From Agarophyton chilense (taxonomy: Eukaryota > Rhodophyta > Florideophyceae > Gracilariales > Gracilariaceae): DNA of 64,000 nucleotides. Position numbers and translations under genes: made by a program. The notes under the pieces are model-generated. The model saw nothing but the letters and a program-made list of their open reading frames with translations. It was not told the origin of the DNA and did not search any database. Location of the stretch: the NCBI GenBank assembly GCA_030374765.1, contig JARGXX010000010.1:434001-498000 (forward strand), given 5' to 3'. This document shows, one piece after another, positions 11,822 through 22,801 of the stretch (its first letter is position 1; each line of letters begins with the position of its first letter).

Positions 11822-12615
11822 TGTAGTGCAACGCCAAGGGCGGCGGAAACACACGAAGATGTCCGAGTCTTCCTCCAAGGAGGGTAGCACGGCGACGGAG
11901 CCTCTCCGGAGTGAACACGACTAAGTCGGGGTGTAAGGCCGAGGTTCACCGGCACGCCAAGCGGGGAGAGTGCGGGATGCTAGAAGGGAGCAGATCAGGT
12001 ATGAGCTGTATTCCACGGGAGAGGGCAAGTGATAAAGGGGGGACCACCCAGTGGGGGCGATCGGGGGCATGGGCCACGAGAGCCAAAAGAAATATGTAGC
12101 AAACCCAATACTGGGGCGAGAACACGGCAGTGGTATGAAAGATATACACGCTAACAGCGGTGAGTCTCCTGTTGACGCACGGTGGATAAGTCTACCGTTC
12201 GTAACGCGGCTTCACCTCCGTAGAGTGTGGAAGACTCGCGAAAGCGGAAAAAGACTTAGAGCCAAGAACCCTGGTTGGGGAGGTTTACTGAGTGTCAGGG
12301 CGAGATCGCCCTGGCACTATATAGTGTAGACTACTGTAGAGAGCTCCCTAACCTAGTGTAATAAAGCTAAATAAATAGAGAAATATCCAGCTATGCTGTG
12401 CCAACCTGTCCTGGGCCACCCGTGGTACACGTGGGTAAGTCACACCCGAATCGGGGCCACGGCGCACGGCCGCCGGTGCACTTCGCGTACAACGCGTATA
12501 CACCTAGCTACGCCAGCCCGCTAGTAGCGGTATTACTCATAGATCTCACAAGTATCGCCCGAGGCGGAAAAACAACCAAGTCCTGGAAAACGGCCCTCAC
12601 GAGGGTTGCACTTCA
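11822..12615 (-). repeat. Element A 3' LTR (left)
   Basis: 794 bp, direct repeat of 22,802-23,596, with TG...CA ends. It contains the 12-bp palindrome CACTATATAGTG at 12,315-12,326, a TATA-like core that reads the same on both strands, and AATAAA on the plus strand at about 12,359. The inner edge is bordered by a polypurine tract on the element strand. Confidence 0.93.
12315..12326. promoter_or_regulatory. Palindromic TATA motif in element A 3' LTR
   Basis: CACTATATAGTG is its own reverse complement, so a TATA box is available on both strands. In the 5' LTR the same site is CACTATATATTG (23,296-23,307), which has lost the symmetry. A plus-strand transcript starting here would run into the antisense ORF at 12,651. 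Promoter function is inferred. Confidence 0.45.
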
Positions 12616-12630
12616 TATCCCCCTCCTGAG
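12616..12630 (-). other. Element A polypurine tract
   Basis: On the element strand the purine-rich AGGAGGGGATA abuts the 3' LTR (which starts TGAAGTGCAAC). This is the expected plus-strand DNA priming site for an LTR retrotransposon. Element B has a similar tract, AAGGAGAGGGAGA, in the same place. Confidence 0.75.
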
Positions 12631-12650
12631 GCGCGAGTACGACATCCGCG

Positions 12651-14588
12651 ATGGTGGGCGACGCGCCGAGACGAATGCATAAGAGTGCAACCGGCTCGCT
12701 GGGATCCACTTCATCCGGTGCCAAGAAACGCAGTGCGGCAAAACTCCAGTCTCCTGGCAACAACCGTTCTCAACGTTCCATCTCAACCGAATCCGCATCC
12801 TTGCGTGCCAGTCCTCCGATTCCTCGGCATCGTCTCCCGCTTCGCCGGTCTCCTCTTCCGGTCATCCGGCCTCTTCGCTCACCGATGAGCAACCAATACA
12901 ATCAACCCAACCGTCTCCCTTCGGGGTACTTCTCCGGCTTCCGGTCCGTTCCGCTTCCGCAAAGCGCGTCATCGGCTGCGCCGCAGATTCCTATCGCGAA
13001 CGCGGCTGCTGCTCCGTAGGGAATGTTCCCCCCGAGAGGGTGAGCGCCATACGACATGCTTGTCGGGCGCCATCCTGGGCATCATGCGTCCGTTCTCCGG
13101 CTTGCGCCGTGGTTCCACCCGATTGCGGTGTTAAAAGAAGCGCTCATAGCGATGTACACCGATGGAAACGGGATGCTTCCGGGCGATATTCCGGCCGTGG
13201 CGACAACTTCGTTGGATTGGCGACGCCGCGTAGCGGTTCCGGTCCACGCTGTGGCGCGCCGGGGTAGGGAAACCTCGGCTTCCGCTCATGCGGCCTTCGT
13301 CCTTCTTGGCCATCAACGGCTTCGCCGGGCTCCTTTCGAATATCCCATCCCCGATGGTCTCGGCACCGACATTCGGCTTTACCGCACTCAAGGTGAGATT
13401 GGTTACGTCGACCGCCTGGCCGGTTTGGAAACACTCTCGTGGAGGGGCATCCCGATAGCACGGCAAGAGGCCATGTGCTGGACGCGACCGATTATCCGGG
13501 CAGAATTCCGCTACATGCGTCGACTTGCGCGGGCCAACTTCCTCGCCCTGATCCGCTTCGAGCGTCGAGCACGATCCCGATTCGGGTATTTGGTCCCGTA
13601 TCAGAACGTGGAGATCGAACGCCTTCGCGTGGCCGACCGACGGGGTCGCTATGTCCTCATTCCACCGTGGTGGTCGAACCTCGAGGCCTGCCGGGGCTGT
13701 TACATCGAGCTGCCACCCGTCATCACGTATTACGGTTCGTACCTCATCGAGGATCCCGAGTCCGGACTGTGGTCCGTGGTGATTACCGAATGGGCAGTCC
13801 GCGCGGCGGTGTTCCTCCTCTGGGAGGTGTATGACCAGTACAGACTGTGGTTCCTCCCGTTCCGGTTGAGGTCCGCGATTCGCAGCCTGGACCTGAGCAT
13901 CCCACTTGGTGGAGTAACCAACGCCGGGGAAGTGGCGGGTCTTCTCGATTACATCCACCAGTTGGACTGGACCGCCGTTCCGATTGAACAAAGCGGGCGC
14001 ACCGTGGGTAGCCGGGGTCAGGACCTGTCACCGGGAAGGCGTACTCCCTTGGGAGGTGATTTCGTATACTTTGACCCCTGGGAAGGGCACTAAATCTCCA
14101 CGGAGAAAGCGAACGAACTCCGGTTTGCACCACGCCATATCCCCGAGGGGCATCCCATCGGTTTCGTGGACGCGGATGAATATTACCACGTCTACGACGG
14201 CGACGATCCAATGGTGGACAACGAACCCGACGACGGGGAAGCGTACGCCGAGGCGGAGGTCGAGGGATCCGAAGCGGGAGGTCCCTCTAACGCGGGGACG
14301 CCAGCCACGCCTTACGCGGGTTTGGATGACCCCGCGGGGGCTGGGTCGGAGTACGCGGTAGCTGGACCACCTCCGTTTCCACCGGTGAATCTCCCAAGTG
14401 GTGGGGCGTCCGCCCCAGGCGATGCGAGTTCCGCTCCGGCGGGTCAAGCGGCCGTGATCTCCCAGTTCCAGCGACAAGTGGGGCTGGGGACCAACGCAGC
14501 GAGTGGCGATGTTGCCGCAATGCGCGAGGCCCTGATCACCCGCCTCCAGGGAGGTAACCAACCCGGGGGCGGTGAGCCGAACCCGTGA
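12651..14588 (+). pseudogene. Antisense ORF of element A, unknown product, with in-frame stops
   Basis: A plus-strand frame opposite to gag-pol, starting 36 bp inside the 3' LTR and ending 178 bp before the pol stop (tail to tail). It runs in one frame from ATG 12,651 to TGA at 14,586, interrupted by TAG at 13,017, TGA at 13,041 and TAA at 14,091; the central block 13,056-14,093 is open for 345 codons. N-terminal Ser/Pro/Arg-rich part, central globular-looking part rich in Arg, Trp and Tyr (IPPWWSNLEACRGCYIELPP, WAVRAAVFLLWEVYDQYRLW), then an acidic Gly/Pro-rich tail. Element B carries a relative in the same place: FVYFDPWEG vs WVYYNPFEG, DWTAVPIEQ vs QWDRVPVANQ, PMVDNEPDD vs PALDNEVP. I recognise no family. 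Antisense ORFs near the 3' end are known in some plant Ty3/gypsy lineages, but no homology to them can be claimed. Confidence 0.65.
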
Positions 14589-14766
14589 CGGGGCACGCGA
14601 TCCCGATGGGGAGTCTCCCTTGTGACTTAGAGTAGTATGCCGAGTGCTCGATATTCCATCGATAGCTTCGAATAAAAACCAAGTGACTTGTGTAACCCAA
14701 AACCTTCCTTCACTAACCTGTTCTCAAGCAAACCTACTTCTCTTTTCTCTTCCACCGAGGTGGGTG

Positions 14767-17700
14767 TTATCCCACCTGGGCTTTAACAACCGATGCCGGG
14801 ATTCCCGTCCGCGTTCTGCGGTGATATGACACCACCTTCGAACGTGGGAGATGTTCCATCGGCTCATCCGAATCCCATTCGGGCCCTAAACCGTACCAAC
14901 GGACGAGGTATTGAATATAACCATCCGGATGGTATGAGTGCCCCACTATGTGGTCGACAACGAACTCCTTCTCGTAGACTTCCCGCCCTTGCGGTGTACG
15001 CGTCACCGGACCAAACCGGTGTACGTCCGCGGGTGCGTGTGGGCTACTGTGCCCTTCCCCCGAGGAGTCCATGGGTTGGCGTTGCCTTTCCATGCCCTGG
15101 GTAGGAGAACGAACCAGTTTCCGGGTTGCCTTGGCCGCTTGGCGGGTTGCTTCCGCCAAGGCGTCATGACGAAGAGCTTCAGTTCAACGGCTTCGGCCGG
15201 AGGCCATCCCGTGGGGCAATTCTCCCAGTTTTTGGGTCGAAATGCTTTCCGAGAGTTCTCGTGCAGAGGCTACCCTTCGGGGGAACGCGGACTCATCCCA
15301 AGGCTGGGTTTCGCGGTCGCGTTCCGCGAGTCGTCGGGGTGAAATCCGTCGCGACGGTGCTGGACTTGACGCGGGAGGCGGTTTCATCACGGGGCGTTGT
15401 GCCTTGCCGGGTGAGCCGCCTTGGCCGTTGATTGGCGTATCTCCCGAGCCGGGTGTCGTCTGGTCACGTGACACGTCTGGCTGATGGCTGGGAGTACTCC
15501 GCGCAGTGCTGCGTTCCGCCTCCTCACGTGAGGGCGTGTGCAACGGCGCTGCCGGTATGTCTGCTCGCTTAAGCGACACAGTACCACGACGGGCGTGCAA
15601 CTCCGGGTCAACCGTGCCTTCCTCACCTACGGGCGGCGAAGTGCGCGGCGAGGAACCCCTGCGGGGAGCGAGTTCGTCCTCAACTATCCCTTTCGAGGGT
15701 TCAACTTCACTCGGCGACGAGGTGCTTCCGTCCTTGACGGGCACATTCTCCGGGGTGACCGGTGCGCCTTCGACAACGCTGTCGGGGTCAACCGAGACAC
15801 TCGGAGTGCGTCTGCCACTTCGCGCGGGTTCTGAACCAGCATCAAGCGTGCTGGGTGTGAATCTCCCGTCTGCTACGGTGTGCTTGCCCGGCTTAGCCGG
15901 TGTGTCCTGCCGTACAGTACGAGGGACCAATTCCGATCGATTCGGCCTAGAGGGGCCTGCGAGGGCGTTCTCTAAGTTTTCCAGCGTAGCTGGTGTCGAC
16001 GAACCGTGACCCACGGGCTGCGGGTCAACGCTCGACGGCCTAGCCGGTCCAGTATCGCGAGGGCGAACAGCATCCTGCGACGATTTCGGTTTCGCTTCGG
16101 CGAGAGGGTTTCCACTACGTGGTGCGTCCTGTCGAGTAGAGTCCCCGTGGGGAGTGCGATCAGACGCAGATGCGGTGGCGCTTCCCATATAAGGTTCAGC
16201 AACGGCTGTAGCGCGCAAATGTGGAGATGGCACGTCGGTAGACGGGACGTCCGGGTCACCGTTGTTCTTGCTGGTGTGTCCAGGAGTCCGTGCACCACGG
16301 TTGTCATGACGCGACAAAGCGGTTTCCGTCTCTCGACGAGAGGTATGAGCCTCCTCCCCCTCCTGAGACGGAGCGGCATGGGGAGTGGTTGAAACGCCCA
16401 ACGGGCGGGGGTAGACACCGCGCCGTGGCGTGAGAGAAGAGAGGCCATTCTGGCCTTGGTCCTATAAGATCGGCAAGTCAGAGAGTCCCCGGGAAGGGTG
16501 TGGTAACGCAGAAGGTCTGGAAACCACGGCAGTGGGCTGAGCCACCGTTGTGTGCCGAGCACCATCATCCTCAGAGAGGGATTGTTGACCCATTTCGGTT
16601 ACTTCCAACGTCGGTGGAGGGGCGGATACAACGCGGTCGCGGGAGATCCACTCATGAGCGTCGACAATTTCCACCACGATGGTGTCGTCTTTCACCGAAA
16701 TGACCTTGTAAGGACCGTCCGCGACGGAAGAAAGCTTGTGCTTCTTTTCCTTTTCAGGGTTCCAGTACTCCTTACGGACGAACAAGAAGTCACCGGCTTT
16801 GATTGGCGGGGCCTTACCGCGTACGCCAGAGTCGAAATCACGCTTGTAAGCGGCTTGGGCACGAGCCATCGAGCTTCGGGCGACCGGGATCAGCTTCGTA
16901 AGCCACTCTTTCCACCTGTGGCGATAATCCTTCACGGAAGGGAACGCATCCAGCGTGGGCTGGGGTTCTAACGCGACAGCGGGCGGAGGGCGGGACAAGA
17001 CCAGTTCGAATGGACTCAAGCCCGTAGTACGGTGTACCTGCGTATTGTACGCGAACGTCAAGGCGTCGGTATATAAATCCCATGTCTTTGGGTGGTCGGC
17101 AACGTAAGAACGGAGAGACGCTAATAGCGTTCGGTTAAACCGCTCCACTTGCCCATTACACTGGGGGGTTATAGGTCGTTGTGAACAGGTTCTTGATGTC
17201 AAGAATTCTGCACACGTCCTCGAAGAATTGCGATGCGAACTGTTTTCCGTTATCGGATAGAAGATTAACCGGCGGGCCGTAGACGAATACCCAATGGGTT
17301 ACAAATGCTTGTGCAACCGTGAAAGCGGTTATCTTCCGTAAAGGTACGATCCGAACCAGTTTTAAGAAACGATCCGTGATAACGAGTAAAAACTTATGCC
17401 CACGTCGTGTGGTGAGGAGCTCGCCGAGGATTTCAATGGCGACAAACTCGAGAGGAGCCCGTGCCGGGAATAGTTTCAACTTCGTTGAGTACTTGCGAAG
17501 TTTCACCCGATTCTTAGCACATTCGGTACAAAACCGCACCGTTGCGTAGCAATCCACCGCCAGGGCGGGCCAGTAGAAGTTCCTTCGCAAAGTGAGGTAG
17601 AGTTTCCGTCCACCGTCGTGTCCACCAAGTTTCGCATAGTGCGATAGATGCAAAACTCTAGACTGTAGAGTATGCGGCACCACGACTTGTGGTGATGACT

Positions 17701-20494
17701 GAACCGTCCTGACGAGGTATCCAAGATCGTTCACCTCGAAAGGGAGTTGTGCACCTCCATTAAGCCAGGCGCGAATCTTCGTACAGAAGGGGTCACCCTG
17801 CTGTTCTCTGACCATCTCCTCCGGGGGTATCGGCACAAAATCACCCGGCGGGGGTTTCTTTGAATCGTCCGAGACGAGCAATGCGTCAATATCATCATCT
17901 GATTCCGGGCTTTCGTTCCATTTATCGTGTAACCAATCCGGGTTTCCCGGTGTTCCATCGTCTACGACGAAGCAAGGTATATCCTCGTCATCGACGGCTA
18001 GAGATTCCCCATTCGTGGGTAAACGCGAGAGCGCGTCCTCTTGCGCGTTCTGAGTGCCCTTCTTGTAGATCACTTCAAAGTCATATTCCGCGAGGCTGAG
18101 TCTCCAACGCATTAAGCGGCCTGACGGCTCCGAGATGGTCATGAGCCATCGTAGGGACGAGTGATCCGTGTAAACGGTAAAGTGCACCCCCATGAGGTAG
18201 GGGCGGAGTGTAGAGAGGGCCCACACAACTGCGAGGCACTCCTTCTCCGACACGGAGTAGTTCCGCTCGTGGAAATTGAGCGAGCGTGACCAGTACCCAA
18301 TGGGTGTGCGTTCTCCTTCGGGAGTAGTTTGAAAGAGCGTACAGCCTACCTGGTAGTCGCTAGAGTCCGTGTCCACGGAAAACGGTAGTCCGGGTTTCGG
18401 TAGCGATAGAATCGGTGCTGATGTGACAGCCTCCCTAAGGGAGTTAAAAGAATCCGTCTGGGCGGACGTAAAGGGGTCCAGTTTAGGTGGTTGACCTTTC
18501 CGCAGAAGCGCGTTCAAGGGGGCCGCGATGTCAGCGAAGTTAGGGATAGACCGTCGGTAGACGTTGACCAATCCTAGAAAGGAGCGCAGTTCCGTCTGGG
18601 TAGCGGGTTCTTTCGCCTTGCGAAGGGACCTCACTCGAGCTTCCTCGATCATTACACGTCCAGGACGGATAATGTGCCCGAGATACTTCACAGTATCGGT
18701 AAAGAACTCACATTTCCTCAGTTTGAGGGTTATTCCAGCGTCACGTAGCGTGGTCATTATGTCCCTGACTTGGGTGAGATGGTCATCCAGATTGTCTGAG
18801 AATACAATGATATCGTCCAAATAGACGATGCAAGTACGCCACTTAAAGCGGGCCAACAAAATGTCGATAGCACGCTGAAAGGTAGCGGGAGCATTGGTTA
18901 GACCAAAAGGCATCCGTTTGAAACGGTAGAGTCCCGAGTGACAGACAAACGCAGTCTTATCTTGGTCCTCCTCCCTAACGGGAACCTGCCAATATCCCCA
19001 ATTGGCGTCCAAAGCCGTGAACACGGTAGCAGTGCCGAGAGAGTCGATGTACTCATCTATTCGTGGGATCGGATACACGTCCTTGACGGTAACATCATTC
19101 AAGCGACGGTAGTCGATGCAAAAGCGCCAGGACTCATCGGGTTTCGGAGCCAGTACCACTGGGGATGCCCACGGTGACTGAGCCGGTTCGATCACTCCAG
19201 CTCGGAGCATTTTGTCCACTTGGAACTGTTCCTCTTCTCGAGCCTTGGGGCCTGCCCTGTAAGGGTGTTGAGCCACCGGTCGGGTGTTCGGCAATAACTC
19301 TATCCGGTGTTCCGTTGTATTTATCTCACCAAGAGAGCCATCCCACATTGTGGTAAACTCCCGTAACATCTCACGCAGACTTTCACGGTGTGACTCCGGT
19401 ACATGACCGAGGTCGAGTTCCTCGAGTTCTTTCACGGGGTCTACCCGGTCATAACTCGTCGGAACGGGCTTCTTTTCTGTTTCGGCAGGTTGCGGTTCCG
19501 AATCATTCGGTGCTTGGACGGCAGCTTCCTCCCCCTCCTTAGAGTGAACGAGACCGAGGACTTCGGCAGCGGTCAGCCTAGTGGGGACCATCGCGGTGGG
19601 GTGAGGCATTACCGATCCAATAACTTGGTTTTTCACCAGTGACTGGGGGGTTGAGCCCAGATTGGCAACGAGCACGGTGAACGGCTTGTCTGGGACAATC
19701 TGCGCGATTCCATTCGCCACGGCGAGTTGATATCCATCGTACAGAGATGAGAGAGGCTGAATGACTCGTAAACCGTGTTGACGGGAAGTGACACGCACCC
19801 ATACTTGGGACTCTGGCAGGATTCGGACAGACGCAGCCACGCGGAGCTTGGTAGACTCCCGAGAAGCGGGTGGAGGTTCCTGCGCGGCAGGGAGCGGTAC
19901 GTGCTTCTTGGAGGCACGCCGCAGCGGACGACGGACAATCGGGACCGACGAGCCGTCTTCCATCTCAACACGCTTTAAGCGGGGCCTTATGGCGTCAACG
20001 AATCTGTCACAGAAGTCACATCCCAAGATGATGGGGGCAGCCAATTTACGGCATACAATAAAGTCGAGTTTCACCACGAAGGAGCCCAAGCGAACGACGA
20101 GAGCGACGGTTCCAACCGTTGACAACGGGTTGTTATTCGCGTCCGCGACGTCGGGCGCCACGCCAAGGCGGATCTGAGACCGCAAGGGCGGGGGCAGCAG
20201 CGACTCCACGATGAAATTCGGACCAGCACCTGTGTCCAAAACAGTAAGGACTCGAACCATAAACTGGGTAGAAAGGCCAAGGTCGGCATAAACCTTGTAA
20301 TTGCGCTTGGCCATTACTACGACTCTATCCGGGAGCCGGCGGTTAAGAACACGTTTCCACGGTCGACGTAGAACACCAAAGTGTTCAGAGTCCACGTCTG
20401 AGACGGCCTGTTTCCTCGTGAGGATTGTGACCGGGGAGCGAGGCGGAGACGCCTCGGGCGTCGTCAACCTCACTGTTGGGGACGCCTCTCCCAA
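14767..20494 (-). pseudogene. pol: Element A pol: protease-RT-RNase H-integrase-chromodomain, disrupted
   Basis: Pol frame begins right after the gag stop region. Order on the minus strand: aspartic protease (LDTGAGPN, about 20,230), RT with the YLDD box (about 18,815) and LDANWGYWQVPV (Trp where Ser is usual), RNase H (VDTDSSDYQVG, EKECLAVVWAL, YTDHSSLRWL), integrase with an HX6H...CX2C zinc-binding module (about 17,505-17,640), SDNGKQFAS and QVERFNRTL, a GPY module (DGPYKVISV), a Ser/Pro/Thr-rich linker, and a C-terminal chromodomain (14,767-15,159: QYLVRWYGLG, EPMEHLPRSKV). Breaks: a frameshift at the G6 run 17,163-17,168, TAG at 16,462-16,464 and TGA at 15,184-15,186; apart from these the downstream parts share one frame. 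The first catalytic Asp of integrase is Glu (GAA at 17,432-17,434). The element is therefore probably non-autonomous now. Confidence 0.88.
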
Positions 20495-20511
20495 AGGGGA
20501 GACTCCCGAAA

Positions 20512-20523
20512 TCAGTTTTCCTG
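20512..20523 (-). promoter_or_regulatory. Candidate -1 frameshift site at gag-pol junction (element A)
   Basis: The gag frame ends CAG GAA AAC TGA. Pol is in the -1 frame, which is open across the stop. Element B ends gag TCG AAA AAC TAA with the same -1 relation, and the pol-frame residues after the site align (GVSPLGEAS vs GVSPAGGAS). The shared AAAAC-stop fits slippage at the stop. It is not a perfect X-XXY-YYZ heptamer, and no downstream structure was assessed. Confidence 0.5.
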
Positions 20524-22641
20524 AGTCCCATCCGCCTGGGGCGGGGCCTCAGAATCCTGAACCACTAGCAATGGGGCGCCAGCGGCGGGGTTTGAAGGAA
20601 CGGAGCGGTGGTCGGAAGCCTGCTCGGCAGGGTAAAGCAACGCATTGCGCGGTTTCGCCTCCGGAATGCTGCGTGGAAAATCGATCTTCGCTCGAAGATA
20701 CGACGTCATCGGAACAATCCGCTTTTCTACTGGGTTCAACGCCTCATAATTACCGATTACTCGGGCTACTTCCCTCATGGTGATGATACAGTCCGGTGAA
20801 ATGTGACTGTGTTCGTAACATATGTGGCATATGAGTCCCGGGCGTGAGGGCTGCAAACCGGAGCGAGCATCCGTGAACTTCACCGCTTGGCGGGTATCCT
20901 TCCATCCAGGGCGACTCTGTCGGAGCGCACCGTTTGAATACGGGATGCGAGGTCCGTGAACACGGGGAGAGTCTGCGTACAGCAGGGGTCCATCCTGGGC
21001 CGTGTCATATGAGTCGTCCGTCGTAGACGGTAGTTCGGTTGTCGGGACCGAATGGATATCGCTTCGGGCGAAGTCTACGTTGTCGTACTCCTGTTGGGGG
21101 CACTCACTCGCAATCAGCGATAGGGATGGCGACTTCGTTTCCATCACCAACGCCTTGGCGGTTCGCGACCTGTGTCCGGGGGCACGAGCTCTTAAAGCGT
21201 CACCTTCCGCTTGCGCGTGTTGGACCAACTCCAGATACGTGGTTTTCCTTCGGTCTTCCCGGTAACGGGCCACGAGTGTTCGGATAGCGGGGTCCAGTCC
21301 ATCGATGAACATGGTGCAGCGCTCTCCGGCGGAGTGTACGTTCCCACTACGGTGGAAAGCCTTGTTCAGGCGCACCGAGAATTCGGTTTCCGTTTCTCCA
21401 GACTTCTGGCGCGTATCGCGAAGAGCGAGAATGGCCGACTGAATCGCGTGATTAGTGGCGTAGGACCTCAAGAGGTATTGAACTGCTTCTGGCCAGCAGG
21501 TTACCCCTCCTTCGGAGGCTCTAGACGAACCTCTTACAGAGTTGTATTGATCCTCGGCGAGGCCTTTCATAAAGTACGGGAGTGCAATAAACGCCTGTCC
21601 TTCGGTCATACCGAGAATATCCGCTTGGGCGACGAACCTCGCAAGGAAATCCAACACCAAAATGGGGTCTTCTCCAGAAAAGTTCTGGTTCCTGAGGGAC
21701 AGTTGCATACGATTTATGCAATCCTTCACTCTACCCGTGCCACGGGGCGTGCGATCCAAAGAGGAGTTCTCTAGCCGATAGTATCGGTAAGAAACCAACT
21801 TCCTGTACAGGGGGTTGGTGCATTTCAGCTCTTTCAACCCGGAGTGTTTCCTTCCCTTCTCGCGGGCGCGGATCACACCTTGGGTGGCAGACGACCGTTT
21901 CGAACGGGATGAACGCCTGCGATGGCCATCGTCAGAAGACGAATCTGACGAGTCCGACCCATTTGAATGGTGAGAGCCACGCGACGACCGTGAGGAGTTC
22001 GACGAGTCCGAGTCATCGCTGTCACGCTTTCCACGCCGACGGCGGGTATCTTCCCTTTTCCTCTCGTGTTTCGCTTGGTGCGACACAGCAACCGGCTTCT
22101 CCGGGACGTCTTCCATCAAGATGGTTTGCTCTAACGTCTGGAGACGGGCGCTAACACGATTGAATCGGGTCTCGACACCTTCCACGTAAGCCGCGGGACC
22201 ACCAAAACATTCCAACAGGGTGTTGACGTCCGCCCGCAACACGCGGAGGTCGTCAACCACTTCCTTCATAGAAGAGCCATCACACCTGGAACGCAGGGCT
22301 TCGAACTCTTCCACGAAGGCATTGTGCGCTTCCCGCACTACGCGGATCTGCTGCCTCACACTTGAGTTTATGTCGATGTGGAACTCGTTTTTCTGGGCCT
22401 TTTCGTCGGCAGGAGCCGGGTCATCCAGGGCAGGGGCCGGTCCAGCACCAGAATTGGGTCCATTCTTCGACGCCTTAGGCGGTAGCTTGTTGTTCTTGGA
22501 GGAGTTCGACCCCTTACTCTTGCCTTTCGGAGCGGCTTGAGGTAACGGCGGGGGAACCCTTCCAGGGTCCGCAGGCGCCACGTCATTGACGGAACGGCTC
22601 CGCGTGATCGCGGGTTCCGCTTCCGTCGGTAGTCGTGACAT
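20512..22641 (-). CDS. gag: Element A Gag polyprotein
   Basis: 709 residues from ATG 22,641 (MSRLPTEAEP) to TGA at 20,514-20,512. The frame is open further back into the 5' LTR, but this is the first ATG past the primer-binding region. A Pro/Lys/Asn-rich head is followed by VVDDLRVLRADVNTLLECFG (also found in element C), a Ser/Arg/Asp-rich stretch, the retrotransposon gag core (ILVLDFLARFVAQADILGMT, YFMKGLAEDQYNSVRG) and one intact CX2CX4HX4C zinc knuckle (CHICYEHSHISPDC). Gag would form the virus-like particle and bind element RNA. The reading frame is unbroken. Pol lies in the -1 frame. Confidence 0.9.
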   Translation of the reverse strand: MSRLPTEAEPAITRSRSVNDVAPADPGRVPPPLPQAAPKGKSKGSNSSKNNKLPPKASKNGPNSGAGPAPALDDPAPADEKAQKNEFHIDINSSVRQQIRVVREAHNAFVEEFEALRSRCDGSSMKEVVDDLRVLRADVNTLLECFGGPAAYVEGVETRFNRVSARLQTLEQTILMEDVPEKPVAVSHQAKHERKREDTRRRRGKRDSDDSDSSNSSRSSRGSHHSNGSDSSDSSSDDGHRRRSSRSKRSSATQGVIRAREKGRKHSGLKELKCTNPLYRKLVSYRYYRLENSSLDRTPRGTGRVKDCINRMQLSLRNQNFSGEDPILVLDFLARFVAQADILGMTEGQAFIALPYFMKGLAEDQYNSVRGSSRASEGGVTCWPEAVQYLLRSYATNHAIQSAILALRDTRQKSGETETEFSVRLNKAFHRSGNVHSAGERCTMFIDGLDPAIRTLVARYREDRRKTTYLELVQHAQAEGDALRARAPGHRSRTAKALVMETKSPSLSLIASECPQQEYDNVDFARSDIHSVPTTELPSTTDDSYDTAQDGPLLYADSPRVHGPRIPYSNGALRQSRPGWKDTRQAVKFTDARSGLQPSRPGLICHICYEHSHISPDCIITMREVARVIGNYEALNPVEKRIVPMTSYLRAKIDFPRSIPEAKPRNALLYPAEQASDHRSVPSNPAAGAPLLVVQDSEAPPQADGTQEN

Positions 22642-22783
22642 GGTTGTAGCGTTGACGACTAAGAATAGGACAACAAAAGCGTCCACCAAGTGGGTCCAAA
22701 CCAAGAAATTGGAAAGCAGATCTCGACGAGAGAAGACAGCACAGCAATGTGAAAAACAACCAAACCAGGTCCGCTTAGCCTTG

Positions 22784-22801
22784 TAAGTCGGGAGACAAGT
22801 T
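22784..22801 (-). other. Element A primer-binding region
   Basis: Immediately after the 5' LTR on the element strand lies AACTTGTCTCCCGACTTA. Element C has AGTGGTCTCCCGACTTA in the same position, so GTCTCCCGACTTA is conserved between families and is the likely primer site. In C it can be read from TGG, as for a tRNA 3' end; in A it cannot. I could not match it to a named tRNA. Confidence 0.5.

Noticed and set aside
15506-16009. Long plus-strand frame opposite the pol linker of element A (167 codons)
   Set aside because: It lies opposite the GC-rich linker of pol, and I noticed no counterpart opposite the linker in element B, so I treat it as a shadow frame, unlike the conserved antisense ORF at 12.7-14.6 kb.
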